Below are positions 1 through 7,614 of a stretch of 64,000 bases of DNA, piece by piece. The notes under the pieces were generated by a model. The model had not been told where the DNA came from, searched no databases, and worked only from the letters and a program-made list of their open reading frames with translations. A program made the position numbers and the translations under genes. The DNA comes from Mucilaginibacter sp. SJ. Lineage in GTDB: Bacteria; Bacteroidota; Bacteroidia; Sphingobacteriales; Sphingobacteriaceae. How positions within the stretch are numbered: the first letter of the stretch is position 1; the number at the start of each line of letters is the position of its first letter. Location of the stretch: the NCBI RefSeq assembly GCF_028993635.1, contig NZ_CP118631.1, positions 124,001 to 188,000 of the forward strand, written 5' to 3'.

Positions 1-1168
1 GGATCACTGCAAAACCCAGCTGCATGCTTAATACAACCTGGCTTAAAATAAGGAGCTTTCCTAAACCCTCCTCGCCATAATAAAGAATGGTAAATACAGC
101 CGGCACAATAGCCAGTACCCGGGTGAGTAGGCGGCGTAACCAGGGCTCTATGCGCAGGTTGATGTGCCCTTCCATAATGATTTGCCCGGCAAGTGTACCT
201 GTAATGGTTGAACTTTGGCCGGAAGCAATGAGCGCTATGGCAAATAGTGTAGGTGCTATAGCCCCGAAAATATGCTCCAGTAGTTTAAATGCATCCTGGA
301 TCTCTGCTACTTCAAAATAGCCGTTCCTGAAAAAGGCGCTTGCTGCTAATATCAAAATAGCTGCATTCACAAAAAAAGCAAGATTAAGGGCTATAACAGT
401 ATCAAAAAGATTAAACTTAATGGCGGCTTTGAAGCCTTCTTCGGTACGGGTTATTTGGCGGGTTTGCACAAGGGATGAATGCAGGTATAAGTTATGCGGC
501 ATTACCGTAGCACCAATAATGCCTATAGCTATATAAAGCATTTGCTGGCTTATTTTATCCCCTTTAAACAGGTTGCCGGGAATGAAACCCTTCGCTACTT
601 CTATTACATCGGGCTTAACAATAAACATTTCGACCAAAAATGAGAGTCCTACTATAAAGATCATTGAAATAATAAAGCCTTCGAGTTTGCGCATACCCTT
701 ATTCATGAGGTAGAGCATCAGTACAGTATCGGTAATGGTAAGCGATACACCCCAGATTAACGGAAGATGAAACAGCAGTTTTAAACCAATGGCCATACCA
801 ATAATTTCGGCCAGGTCGCATGCTATAATGGCTATTTGTGCCAGTATATACAAGCAAAAGTTTACAAAACGCGGATAGGCATTTTTTGACGCCTGTGCAA
901 GGTCGAGCCCGCGCACTATCCCCAACCGGGCTGCCAGTGATTGCAGCAGGAGGGCAATCATGTTGGATACAAACAGCACCCAGATCAACTTATATCCAAA
1001 AGCACTGCCGCCGGCAATATCTGTTGCCCAGTTTCCCGGATCCATATAGCCTACGCTCACCAGGTAAGCCGGGCCCAGGAAAGCCATCAGCTTACGCCAG
1101 CCGTTTTTGTTTTCGGTGGTTACAGATCCATGTACGTTGCCTAAAGATTCGTTGTGTGTATTGTTCAT
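1..1168 (-). CDS. mntH: NRAMP-family Mn2+/Fe2+ transporter MntH (3' end beyond left edge)
   Basis: Inner-membrane proton-coupled importer of divalent manganese or iron. The frame is open from the ATG at 1168 to the left edge, so about 389 codons are present and the C-terminus is missing. The two NRAMP signature metal-binding motifs are visible: DPGN at about residues 43-46 in helix 1 and MPHN at about 223-226 in helix 6, the latter followed by LYLHSS. The hydrophobic helices between them fit the LeuT-like fold. The ATG overlaps the TGA of the upstream regulator as ATGA, which implies translational coupling in one operon with the DtxR-type regulator. Function is established for the family; the choice of Mn over Fe is inferred from the regulator type. 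Confidence 0.95.
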   Translation of the reverse strand, partial: MNNTHNESLGNVHGSVTTENKNGWRKLMAFLGPAYLVSVGYMDPGNWATDIAGGSAFGYKLIWVLFVSNMIALLLQSLAARLGIVRGLDLAQASKNAYPRFVNFCLYILAQIAIIACDLAEIIGMAIGLKLLFHLPLIWGVSLTITDTVLMLYLMNKGMRKLEGFIISMIFIVGLSFLVEMFIVKPDVIEVAKGFIPGNLFKGDKISQQMLYIAIGIIGATVMPHNLYLHSSLVQTRQITRTEEGFKAAIKFNLFDTVIALNLAFFVNAAILILAASAFFRNGYFEVAEIQDAFKLLEHIFGAIAPTLFAIALIASGQSSTITGTLAGQIIMEGHINLRIEPWLRRLLTRVLAIVPAVFTILYYGEEGLGKLLILSQVVLSMQLGFAVI

Positions 1169-1815
1169 AGGGCTATAAGCAAGTTATTGGCTACTTCGCG
1201 GCTGATATGCACTTCTTTATTGCCGGTTTGTACCACTACCGAATGGTCATATTCAATAATATCAGTGATCATTATTTTGCAGCCGATAGTGAGCTGTTTT
1301 TTATCGAGGTATTGTAAAAAGGATGAACTATGGTCGCGGACGCCTGAAATTATACCGCTTTGGTTAATCGTTACTGCTGAAACCGGTTTTAACTCGTGCG
1401 TGTTAAAGCGGCCGTTACAGTCAGGTATAGGATCGCCGTGCGGGTCATGTTTGGGGTAGCCCATAAACTTGTCAAGGCGGTCAATTAACTCTTCAGACGA
1501 GATATGTTCCATCTCTTCGGCAAGGTCATGAACCTGGTCCCATTTAAAATTGAGTTTCTCTACCAGAAAGTACTCCCACAGCCGGTGTTTGCGGATAATG
1601 CCTATCGCTATTTTCTCGCCGGAAGGGGTGAGGCTTACTCCCTGGTAAGGGGTGTAATTGATGAGCGCTTTATCTGCAAGTTTTTTAAGCATGTCGGTAA
1701 CCGAAGATGCTTTGGTATTTAGCGAGGATGCGATTTGATTTGTACTCGCATTTCCATCATTTACAGAGAGATGATAGATGGATTTTAAGTAGTTTTCCTC
1801 GGCTAAAGTGTTCAT
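1165..1815 (-). CDS. mntR: DtxR/MntR-family metal-dependent transcriptional regulator
   Basis: A 216-residue metalloregulator with the three-part DtxR layout. Residues 1-60 are a winged helix-turn-helix opening with NTLAEENYLKSIYHL. Residues 61-140 are the metal-binding dimerisation domain, with HDLAEEMEH and a later HDPHGDPIP segment. Residues 145-216 are a C-terminal FeoA/SH3-like domain. Family members bind DNA when loaded with Mn2+ or Fe2+ and repress metal uptake. Its TGA overlaps the mntH ATG, so it is the first gene of a regulator-transporter operon. A perfect TAnnTTTG promoter element (1821-1828) lies only five bases before the ATG, and a palindrome (1837-1852) sits in the spacer/-33 area, which suggests autoregulation. 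The start is fixed by the family N-terminus. Confidence 0.93.
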   Translation of the reverse strand: MNTLAEENYLKSIYHLSVNDGNASTNQIASSLNTKASSVTDMLKKLADKALINYTPYQGVSLTPSGEKIAIGIIRKHRLWEYFLVEKLNFKWDQVHDLAEEMEHISSEELIDRLDKFMGYPKHDPHGDPIPDCNGRFNTHELKPVSAVTINQSGIISGVRDHSSSFLQYLDKKQLTIGCKIMITDIIEYDHSVVVQTGNKEVHISREVANNLLIAL

Positions 1816-1820
1816 TTAAA

Positions 1821-1828
1821 CAAATCTA
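1821..1828 (-). promoter_or_regulatory. -7 promoter element of mntR
   Basis: Read on the minus strand this is TAGATTTG, an exact match to the Bacteroidota TAnnTTTG element. It ends five bases before the mntR ATG, so the predicted transcript starts at or very near the start codon. Confidence 0.6.
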
Positions 1829-1836
1829 ATAAAAAA

Positions 1837-1852
1837 TTTAGACTAATCTAAA
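1837..1852. promoter_or_regulatory. Candidate MntR/DtxR operator (palindrome)
   Basis: TTTAGACTAATCTAAA is a dyad with six-base arms (TTTAGA/TCTAAA) around CTAA. It resembles the TTAGG-like arms of DtxR/IdeR/MntR boxes. It covers the spacer/-33 region of the mntR promoter and lies in the mntR-lrp divergent region, so it could repress mntRH and might also touch the lrp promoter side. Seen directly: the palindrome and its position. Inferred: binding by the adjacent regulator. Confidence 0.55.
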
Positions 1853-1928
1853 AAAATAAACGTTAGGAAATATGTTTTCGTTGAAGTACTTTAACGAAAA
1901 ATTAAATTTTGCGAAGCAAGGAAAATAC

Positions 1929-1936
1929 TATATTTG
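1929..1936 (+). promoter_or_regulatory. -7 promoter element of the Lrp/AsnC gene
   Basis: TATATTTG matches TAnnTTTG exactly. A TTTG at 1908-1911 sits 17 bases upstream as a -33 element. The gene's ATG is at 1946, so the leader is predicted to be only a few bases. A TTG at 1934 that would extend the reading frame falls inside this element and is not a credible start. Confidence 0.6.
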
Positions 1937-1945
1937 CATACAACT

Positions 1946-2416
1946 ATGGCCGCCGAATTAGATAAAATAGACCTACAAATACTCAAGATTTTACAGGAAA
2001 ACGGGAGGATAACCAACCTTCAGCTGTCTAACGAGATAGGGCTTTCGCCAGCACCTACTCTTGAACGTGTGCGTAAACTTGAGAACGCCGAATACATTAA
2101 AAGCTATCATGCGCTGGTAGATGAAGAGAAGTTAGGATTAGGAATCAAAACCTTTATCCAGATCTCGCTTGATTTTCATCAAAAAAATACCATTCAAACT
2201 TTTTTGGATGAGATCAAGAACATTAAAGAGGTAACCGAGTGCCATCACGTAACCGGTCAGTGTGATTTTCTGTTAAAGGTATACGTACGGGACATTAAAT
2301 CATATGAGCAACTCATCATGGAAAAGATTAGCCGCATTACTGTGGTAAAAACATTCCAAACGATGATGATCATGTCTACCAGTAAAAAAGAGCCTATTGT
2401 GCCACTGGAGTATTAG
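1946..2416 (+). CDS. Lrp/AsnC-family transcriptional regulator
   Basis: A 156-residue protein of the feast/famine regulator family. The N-terminal helix-turn-helix starts with AAELDKIDLQILKIL and contains the recognition segment LSNEIGLSPAPTLERVRKLE. The remaining ~90 residues form the RAM (ACT-like) ligand-binding domain, with VTECHHVTGQCDFLLKV in the expected place. Family members form octameric rings that sense amino acids. The start at 1946 is chosen because the family begins just before LDKIDLQIL and because the upstream TTG lies in the promoter. It is divergent from mntR and followed by a repeat region and the convergent ung gene. The regulated genes cannot be told from the sequence. 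Confidence 0.92.
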   Translation: MAAELDKIDLQILKILQENGRITNLQLSNEIGLSPAPTLERVRKLENAEYIKSYHALVDEEKLGLGIKTFIQISLDFHQKNTIQTFLDEIKNIKEVTECHHVTGQCDFLLKVYVRDIKSYEQLIMEKISRITVVKTFQTMMIMSTSKKEPIVPLEY

Positions 2417-2419
2417 ACG

Positions 2420-2540
2420 TAAGAGGCAAGACTATAAGAATCAAGAGTCAAGAAGAAGGATTAAATATCTTTTATTTCTTGACTCTTTTTATTTTCAGAC
2501 TTTTTAAATCTTGTTTCTTGACTCTTGGCGTCTTGTCTCT
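2420..2540. repeat. Imperfect inverted repeat between convergent genes
   Basis: The left arm (2420-2453) contains AAGAGGCAAGACT and TCAAGAGTCAAGAA. Its near reverse complement appears at 2514-2540 (TTTCTTGACTCTTGG then GTCTTGTCTCT), and a further TTCTTGACTCTT copy lies at 2476-2487. It fills the gap between the 3' ends of the Lrp gene and ung. It probably acts as a bidirectional terminator or is a REP-like dispersed repeat; no protein is encoded here. Confidence 0.6.
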
Positions 2541-2543
2541 CGC

Positions 2544-3221
2544 TCAATGTATTTGCCAGTCAATCTCTTTTTTCCCCTCTTTCTTCAATATCTCATTAGT
2601 TTTTGAAAATGGTTTGCTGCCAAAAAAACCCCGGTCGGCTGAGAAAGGCGAGGGGTGCGGAGAGCGAATAATAAAATGTTTCTTCTCATCAATCAAAACA
2701 GCTTTTGATTGGGCAAAGGCTCCCCATAGTATAAACACGATGCCTTCTTTTTTATCGGAAATGGTTTTGATTACCTCATCAGTAAATTCTTCCCAACCTC
2801 TTTTTTGATGCGAGCCTGCATTGCCCGCCCTAACGGTTAGTGTAGCGTTCAGTAACAACACTCCTTGTTTAGCCCATTCTTCGAGGTTGCCATGTGCGGG
2901 GATTTTAAATCCGGGAATATCGTTTTGCAGCTCTTTGTAAATGTTTATCAATGATCGGGGAATAGCAATGCCCTTTTGTACTGAAAAGGAAAGACCATGG
3001 GCCTGGTGAGCACCATGATAAGGGTCCTGTCCTAATATAACTACTTTGACATCATCAAAAGGTGTAGTATTGAAAGCGTTGAAGATTTCGCCGTTTTTAG
3101 GATAAACAACTTGCCCTGATTGCTGCTCTTCTTTTAAAAATTGTTTAAGTTTTATCATGTAAGGTTTGTCAAATTCCTGCTGTAAAACCTCAAGCCATGA
3201 TGGTGGTAATGCAATCGCCAT
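2544..3221 (-). CDS. ung: Uracil-DNA glycosylase (family 1)
   Basis: Base-excision repair enzyme that removes uracil from DNA after cytosine deamination or dUMP misincorporation. The protein has 225 residues, the usual length. The water-activating motif GQDPYHG is at about residues 64-70, with the catalytic Asp at 66. The HPSPFSADRGFFG loop, equivalent to the DNA-intercalating HPSPLS motif, starts at about 189. It is a single gene facing the Lrp gene tail to tail, with its own upstream space shared with the 3294 gene. A TAATTTTG element (3287-3294, minus strand) is a possible promoter. Confidence 0.97.
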   Translation of the reverse strand: MAIALPPSWLEVLQQEFDKPYMIKLKQFLKEEQQSGQVVYPKNGEIFNAFNTTPFDDVKVVILGQDPYHGAHQAHGLSFSVQKGIAIPRSLINIYKELQNDIPGFKIPAHGNLEEWAKQGVLLLNATLTVRAGNAGSHQKRGWEEFTDEVIKTISDKKEGIVFILWGAFAQSKAVLIDEKKHFIIRSPHPSPFSADRGFFGSKPFSKTNEILKKEGKKEIDWQIH

Positions 3222-3293
3222 AAATATTTATATAGAAGTTGATTAAGCGTACAAATAAACAGATATTTGCGCTAATATTAGTATCACAAAATT

Positions 3294-3842
3294 ATGTCAA
3301 ATATTGTTCGGTTAGTTATTGCTTGTGTAGTGATGGGTGCGGCGGTTGCGCTATGTGCATTCGGTTTTTGGGGATGGGGGATTTTTGTTCTGTTAATGGG
3401 CGGTATTATACTGCTTAGCTTCTTCTTTAACGAGAATATGATCATCGCCCAGTATTTTTTGCGTAAGGAAAATTCTGAAAAGTCAGAAGTATGGTTGTTG
3501 AAAATTACCGATTACGAAAAACAGCTGCACAAAAACCAGCACGGTTACTACAACTTGCTGATCGGTTTAATCGAATCACGCAAGGCGCCAATGAAATCAG
3601 AGAAATACTTTAAGAAAGCTCTGTCGCTGGGTATGAAAATGTCGCACAATATAGCTTTGGCGAAATTGAGCCTGGCCGGTATTTCAATGGCGAAGCGCAA
3701 CAAGCGCGAGGCGCAAATGTATTTGTCAGAAGCTTCAAAAGATGATAAGAACAAATTGCTTACCGAACAGATTAAGATGATGAAAGGCCAATTAGCCCAA
3801 ATGGATAAGCAAGTAGTAAGAGGGGGATATCGTCAGTTCTAA
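3294..3842 (+). CDS. Predicted inner-membrane protein with TPR-like soluble tail
   Basis: A 182-residue protein I do not recognise by name. Residues 5-50 form two closely spaced hydrophobic helices (a glycine/tryptophan-rich hairpin). Residues 60-182 are soluble and helical and look like two or three TPR-type repeats (YYNLLIGLIESRKAPMKSEK, ALAKLSLAGISMAKRNKREA). The likely topology is a membrane anchor with a cytoplasmic protein-interaction tail. A near-consensus promoter element (GATATTTG, 3262-3269) lies 24 bases before the ATG. A strong bidirectional hairpin terminator follows. Conserved small proteins of this design occur in Bacteroidota; the role is unknown. Confidence 0.8.
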   Translation: MSNIVRLVIACVVMGAAVALCAFGFWGWGIFVLLMGGIILLSFFFNENMIIAQYFLRKENSEKSEVWLLKITDYEKQLHKNQHGYYNLLIGLIESRKAPMKSEKYFKKALSLGMKMSHNIALAKLSLAGISMAKRNKREAQMYLSEASKDDKNKLLTEQIKMMKGQLAQMDKQVVRGGYRQF

Positions 3843-3870
3843 AAAAAGAACAAATAGAAAAAAGGAATAA

Positions 3871-3909
3871 AAAATAAAAGGGACGCGAAAACCGCGTCCC
3901 TTTTATTTT
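3871..3909. terminator. Bidirectional rho-independent terminator
   Basis: The core stem is AAAAGGGACGCG / CGCGTCCCTTTT (3876-3887 and 3893-3904) with loop AAAAC. It extends by five A/T pairs to 3871-3909. U-rich tails form in both directions, so it ends the 3294 gene on the plus strand and the small 3903-4121 gene on the minus strand, whose stop codon lies inside the stem. Confidence 0.85.
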
Positions 3910-4121
3910 TCTTCAATGGCGCTGAAATAATCAGGCGTTGCTGAATGGTTTTGATAAGGCTGAACGTAGCTGTCTGTGTATGATGAATATTCAGATTCTT
4001 CAGACGGGTTGGCCACTTCAACAAGCTTCAATAAACTCCTGATGAACGACAGGTTGAAATTGCTCCTGTTAAGTTTGATCAGGTATTCGTTTTCGGTGAT
4101 CTCTAATATTGAGTTGGTCAT
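3903..4121 (-). CDS. Small protein of unknown function (72 aa)
   Basis: I do not recognise this protein. The N-terminal half (SILEITENEYLIKLNRSNFN) looks like a short folded alpha/beta segment. The C-terminal half is low-complexity, rich in Ser, Tyr and Pro. It is acidic overall, with no signal peptide or membrane helix. Support for a real gene is its position alone between two terminators, an AT-rich upstream region and a stop codon placed in the terminator stem. It could be a small regulatory or adaptor protein; no function is claimed. Confidence 0.55.
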   Translation of the reverse strand: MTNSILEITENEYLIKLNRSNFNLSFIRSLLKLVEVANPSEESEYSSYTDSYVQPYQNHSATPDYFSAIEEK

Positions 4122-4285
4122 GATATTTGTAATATATGTTTATTACAATAGTAGCTAACTCTTTTTAAATGAAAGTATTATTTTTTTTAAGCTTTTGTTA
4201 AGAAATTATAACCGCTGAATGGAGGGATTACGCTGATTGCGTTGATTTTCTTGATTGAAAGATTTTACGATTGATTATAAACTAA

Positions 4286-4310
4286 AATGGCCTGCACGAA
4301 GCAGGCCATT
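4286..4310 (-). terminator. Terminator of lysS
   Basis: Perfect 10-bp stem AATGGCCTGC / GCAGGCCATT with an ACGAA loop, followed on the minus strand by TTTAGTTT. It lies 46 bases after the lysS stop. Confidence 0.8.
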
Positions 4311-4355
4311 ATTAAATATCAGGGTAATCCTAAAATCCTACAAATCAAGGTTCAA

Positions 4356-6077
4356 TTATTCAAACCAAGCCATTACCTCTTCTTTGGTTGGCATGGTAAT
4401 ATCGAGTTTTAGTTTTTTACGCATCCCGCCAAGATCATTAAATACCTTGTTGGGGTTAGCTGCTTTTAATTCTTCAACGGTATTAAAGCCCATTTTATTC
4501 AATACCGGTACCCATTCGGCTCGTACGCCAATATTTATAAAATCATCGGCGGTAGCTACTTTAGCTTTTTTCTCCGGGCGCATTTGCGGGAAGAACAATA
4601 CTTCCTGGATGGTGCTTTGATTGGTCATCAGCATTACCAGCCTGTCGATACCGATACCTAAACCAGATGTTGGCGGCATACCATATTCAAGCGCGCGTAA
4701 AAAATCGTCATCCATGGCCATAGCTTCGTCATCACCGCGACCGGCCAGGATCAGCTGCTCTTCCAAACGCTCACGCTGGTCGATAGGGTCATTCAGCTCC
4801 GAGTAAGCATTTGCTATCTCTTTACCATTTACGAATAACTCAAAACGCTCAACCAAACCTTCTTTAGTACGGTGCTTTTTGGCAAGCGGGGTCATTTCGA
4901 TAGGGTAGTCGGTAATATAAGTAGGCTGGATCAGGTGATGCTCAACTTTAGCGCTGAAAATCTCGTCGATCAGTTTGCCTTTGCCCATGCTTGGGTTTAC
5001 TTCTATTTTTAGTTCTTCGCAAACCTCGCGTAAGCCTGCTTCGTCCATTGCAGATACGTCAATACCGGTGTATTTCAGGATCGAGTCATACATCGATAAT
5101 TTTTCGTACGGACCTGCAAAGTTAATTTCATTGCTGCCAACCTGTACAACCGGGATTCCGTGAACTGCTTTGGCAACAGTTTCCAGACATTCCTCAACCA
5201 TGGCCATCATCCATATATAGTCTTTATAGGCTACATAAATTTCCATGGCGGTAAACTCCGGGTTGTGGGTGCGGTCCATGCCCTCATTGCGGAACATTTT
5301 GCCAAACTCATAAACACCGTCAAAGCCGGCAACGATAAGCCTTTTTAAGTAAAGCTCGTTGGCGATACGTAAAAACAAGGGCATATCAAGCGTGTTATGG
5401 TGTGTAGCAAACGGACGGGCCGCTGCACCACCATGCACAGGCTGCAGGATTGGAGTTTCCACTTCCATCCATCCCTGGGTGTTAAAGTAACTGCGCATAG
5501 CGCTGATCACTTTTGAGCGGTTGATGAAAATCTGTTTATAATCGGGGTTAACCGTTAAATCCACATAACGCTGACGATAACGCAGTTCAGGGTCGGTAAA
5601 ACCATCATGGATAGTTCCGTCTTCTTCGCGTTTAACAACCGGTAGCGGTTTCAGAGATTTTGAAAGCACCACCAGCTCACGTACGTGAACCGAGATCTCG
5701 CCTGTTTGAGTAAGGAACACATAGCCTTTTACGCCAATGTAGTCGCCAATGTCCAGCAGTTTTTTAAATACGGTGTTATATAATGTTTTGTCCTCACCAG
5801 GGCAAACATCATCGCGTTTTATATAGATCTGCACACGGCCGGTTGAATCCTGCAGTTCGGCAAATGAAGCACTGCCCATGATACGGCGGGTCATGATCCT
5901 GCCCGCAATTACAACATCCTGGTAGGCCTCGGGTTTATCCTTAAAATTATCGGCTATATCCTGTGCCCAGGCGTTAACATTAAAAGCTTCGGCAGGGTAT
6001 GGGTTAATACCCAGTGCACGTAGCTCCTGTAAAGATTTGCGGCGAATGATCTCCTGTTCGGATAATGCAATACTCAT
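4356..6077 (-). CDS. lysS: Lysyl-tRNA synthetase (class II)
   Basis: Charges tRNA-Lys with lysine. Residues ~60-170 are the OB-fold anticodon-binding domain. The class II core follows, with motif 2 ([14 protein letters not shown]) and motif 3 ([13 protein letters not shown]). At 573 residues it is about 70 longer than the E. coli enzyme. The extra C-terminal ~65 residues (from about [11 protein letters not shown] to the end) form a small helical domain typical of Bacteroidota LysRS and absent from proteobacterial ones. The gene is monocistronic, with a TACTTTTG promoter element 27 bases upstream and a hairpin terminator downstream. Confidence 0.97.
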   Translation of the reverse strand: MSIALSEQEIIRRKSLQELRALGINPYPAEAFNVNAWAQDIADNFKDKPEAYQDVVIAGRIMTRRIMGSASFAELQDSTGRVQIYIKRDDVCPGEDKTLYNTVFKKLLDIGDYIGVKGYVFLTQTGEISVHVRELVVLSKSLKPLPVVKREEDGTIHDGFTDPELRYRQRYVDLTVNPDYKQIFINRSKVISAMRSYFNTQGWMEVETPILQPVHGGAAARPFATHHNTLDMPLFLRIANELYLKRLIVAGFDGVYEFGKMFRNEGMDRTHNPEFTAMEIYVAYKDYIWMMAMVEECLETVAKAVHGIPVVQVGSNEINFAGPYEKLSMYDSILKYTGIDVSAMDEAGLREVCEELKIEVNPSMGKGKLIDEIFSAKVEHHLIQPTYITDYPIEMTPLAKKHRTKEGLVERFELFVNGKEIANAYSELNDPIDQRERLEEQLILAGRGDDEAMAMDDDFLRALEYGMPPTSGLGIGIDRLVMLMTNQSTIQEVLFFPQMRPEKKAKVATADDFINIGVRAEWVPVLNKMGFNTVEELKAANPNKVFNDLGGMRKKLKLDITMPTKEEVMAWFE

Positions 6078-6104
6078 GTGATGAACGGTATTTTAATAAA
6101 GGTG

Positions 6105-6112
6105 CAAAAGTA
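6105..6112 (-). promoter_or_regulatory. -7 promoter element of lysS
   Basis: Minus-strand TACTTTTG, an exact TAnnTTTG match 27 bases before the lysS ATG. A small palindrome CCAATCA-N6-TGATTGG (6141-6160) lies just upstream, near the -33 to -50 region. No clear -33 TTTG at the usual spacing was found. Confidence 0.55.
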
Positions 6113-6291
6113 AGGTTTTTTAAGTTATCACGCTATCACACCAATCAAAAATGTGATTGGTAAGCGCAGTCGGGTGGGTTTATTCTTCAATCCTACAAAA
6201 CCACCACTTGTATCAAATATTTTACCCCTTTAAAATAATCGGTCTCAAAAACATATTACTTTAGCAAAACCATTATAACATTCCGTAAACC

Positions 6292-7185
6292 ATGAAAAAA
6301 GTCTCTGCCCTCATTTTATTGATATCGGCGTTCTCTGTTAAAGTGTTTGCACAAACCGATGCCAATTTGTACGACCCCAATACCAAACCCCAACTGGTTG
6401 CCAAACAATTCTCCTTTACGGAAGGACCCGCTGTCGACAAAAAAGGCAATGTGTTTTTTACGGATCAGCCAAACAACAAGATCTGGAAGTATGATACCGA
6501 TGGCAAGCTTTCTGTTTTCCTGGATAGCGCGGGCCGCTCAAACGGGATGTATTTTGATAAGAAAGGCAACCTCATTAGCTGTGCCGATGCCAATGATCAG
6601 CTTTGGTCTATCAGCCCCAAAGGAAAGGTTACCGTTTTGCTGAAGGATTACCAGGGACATAAGTTTAACGGCCCTAATGATGTTTGGGTACGCCCGGACG
6701 GGGGCATCTATATAACCGATCCTTATTATCAACGTGACTACTGGACCCGTAAACAGCCCGACCTTGATGGCCAAAAATTATATTTCCTGGCCAAAGGCAA
6801 GGCATCGGCTGTTATGGTCGATGATAAGTTTGTACGCCCCAATGGCATAATCGGTACACCGGATGGTAAGACTTTGTATGTAGCCGATATCGGCGATAAC
6901 AAAACCTATCGTTACGATATCAATAAAGATGGTACATTATCTAACCGTACCCTGTTTATAGCTATGGGCTGCGATGGCATGACGATTGACGAACATGGCA
7001 ATATTTATATGTGCGGCAAAGGCGTTACCATCGTTAACCCCAAAGGCGAAAAGATTGGCCACATAGATATCGATGAACCGTGGACTGCCAACATCTGTTT
7101 TGGCGGAAAAAACAAAGATGTATTATTTATAACCGCATCAAAGGCAGTTTACACCTTTAAAATGAATGTAAAAGGAGTGGATTGA
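6292..7185 (+). CDS. Secreted SMP-30/gluconolactonase-family protein
   Basis: A 297-residue six-bladed beta-propeller of the SMP-30/gluconolaconase/LRE family. Residues 1-21 are a Sec signal peptide with cleavage after VFA. The motif FTEGPAVDKKGNVFFTDQ gives the family's metal-binding Glu. The segment FNGPNDVWVRPDGGIYITDP supplies the Asn and Asp ligands of the calcium/zinc site, and RPNGIIGTPDGKTLYVAD is the next blade. Family members hydrolyse sugar lactones; the exact substrate cannot be read here. A TACTTTAG promoter-like element (6257-6264) lies 27 bases upstream. It is divergent from lysS and appears monocistronic. Confidence 0.9.
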   Translation: MKKVSALILLISAFSVKVFAQTDANLYDPNTKPQLVAKQFSFTEGPAVDKKGNVFFTDQPNNKIWKYDTDGKLSVFLDSAGRSNGMYFDKKGNLISCADANDQLWSISPKGKVTVLLKDYQGHKFNGPNDVWVRPDGGIYITDPYYQRDYWTRKQPDLDGQKLYFLAKGKASAVMVDDKFVRPNGIIGTPDGKTLYVADIGDNKTYRYDINKDGTLSNRTLFIAMGCDGMTIDEHGNIYMCGKGVTIVNPKGEKIGHIDIDEPWTANICFGGKNKDVLFITASKAVYTFKMNVKGVD

Positions 7186-7231
7186 TCCGCTCACTATACT
7201 ATCAGTATACCCATGACAAAATAAAGTAAGG

Positions 7232-7302
7232 GTCATGCTGAGCTTGTCGAAGCATGGTGGGCGGGGCCTCTGCGCGCGAGTCTTCGACAAGCTCAGACTG
7301 AC
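7232..7302. repeat. REP-like inverted repeat
   Basis: The arms are 7232-7252 and 7282-7302, sharing TGAGCTTGTCGAAG and its complement with two mismatches near the outer ends, around a GC-rich 29-base centre. This palindrome type is dispersed in many bacterial genomes. It lies just after the lactonase gene and may also stabilise its 3' end. Confidence 0.7.
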
Positions 7303-7339
7303 AGGCCTCTTTTGTTATTTCACCTTTGGAGTTCACAGG

Positions 7340-7560
7340 ATTTAAATATTTAGCAAGACAAACATTAGGTGTTCAATTTTTTAAAGTGTGAACACTTGTT
7401 GTTTTTGTCTAAATTTTAACAGCTGATAATCAATGTGTTATAAGTATCAAGAAATGTCCAATAGCGGAATTTGAACATCTTAGTGTTGATAATCAATGTG
7501 TTATAATATTAAGCCTCCGAAAGTTGAACACCCCTTTTTCAAAAATTGAACACCAAAAAA
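7340..7560. other. Gene-free region with 20-bp direct repeats and TTGAACA half-sites
   Basis: The exact 20-mer TGATAATCAATGTGTTATAA occurs at 7424-7443 and 7487-7506. Around it are GTGTTCAA (7370-7377), the perfect palindrome AAGTGT-GA-ACACTT (7384-7397), TTGAACA (7471-7477) and two TTGAACAC sites (about 7524 and 7547). It looks like a regulatory array, but the only adjacent gene starts are far away: the lactonase ends here and the endonuclease points towards it. No reading frame is present. Confidence 0.55.
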
Positions 7561-7569
7561 CACCAACAA

Positions 7570-7592
7570 AAAAGCCGGGTATCCCGGCTTTT
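7570..7592 (-). terminator. Terminator of the endonuclease gene
   Basis: AAAAGCCGGG / CCCGGCTTTT with a TAT loop. On the minus strand it is followed by TTTGTTGG. It lies 22 bases after the gene. Confidence 0.85.
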
Positions 7593-7614
7593 GATTTTAT
7601 AAATTATCTAAGTT

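Noticed and set aside
1934..1948. TTG start extending the Lrp/AsnC protein
   Set aside because: The TTG is part of the TAnnTTTG promoter element; the ATG at 1946 fits the family. The same reasoning removed TTG starts before the antiporter, dgt and AraC genes.
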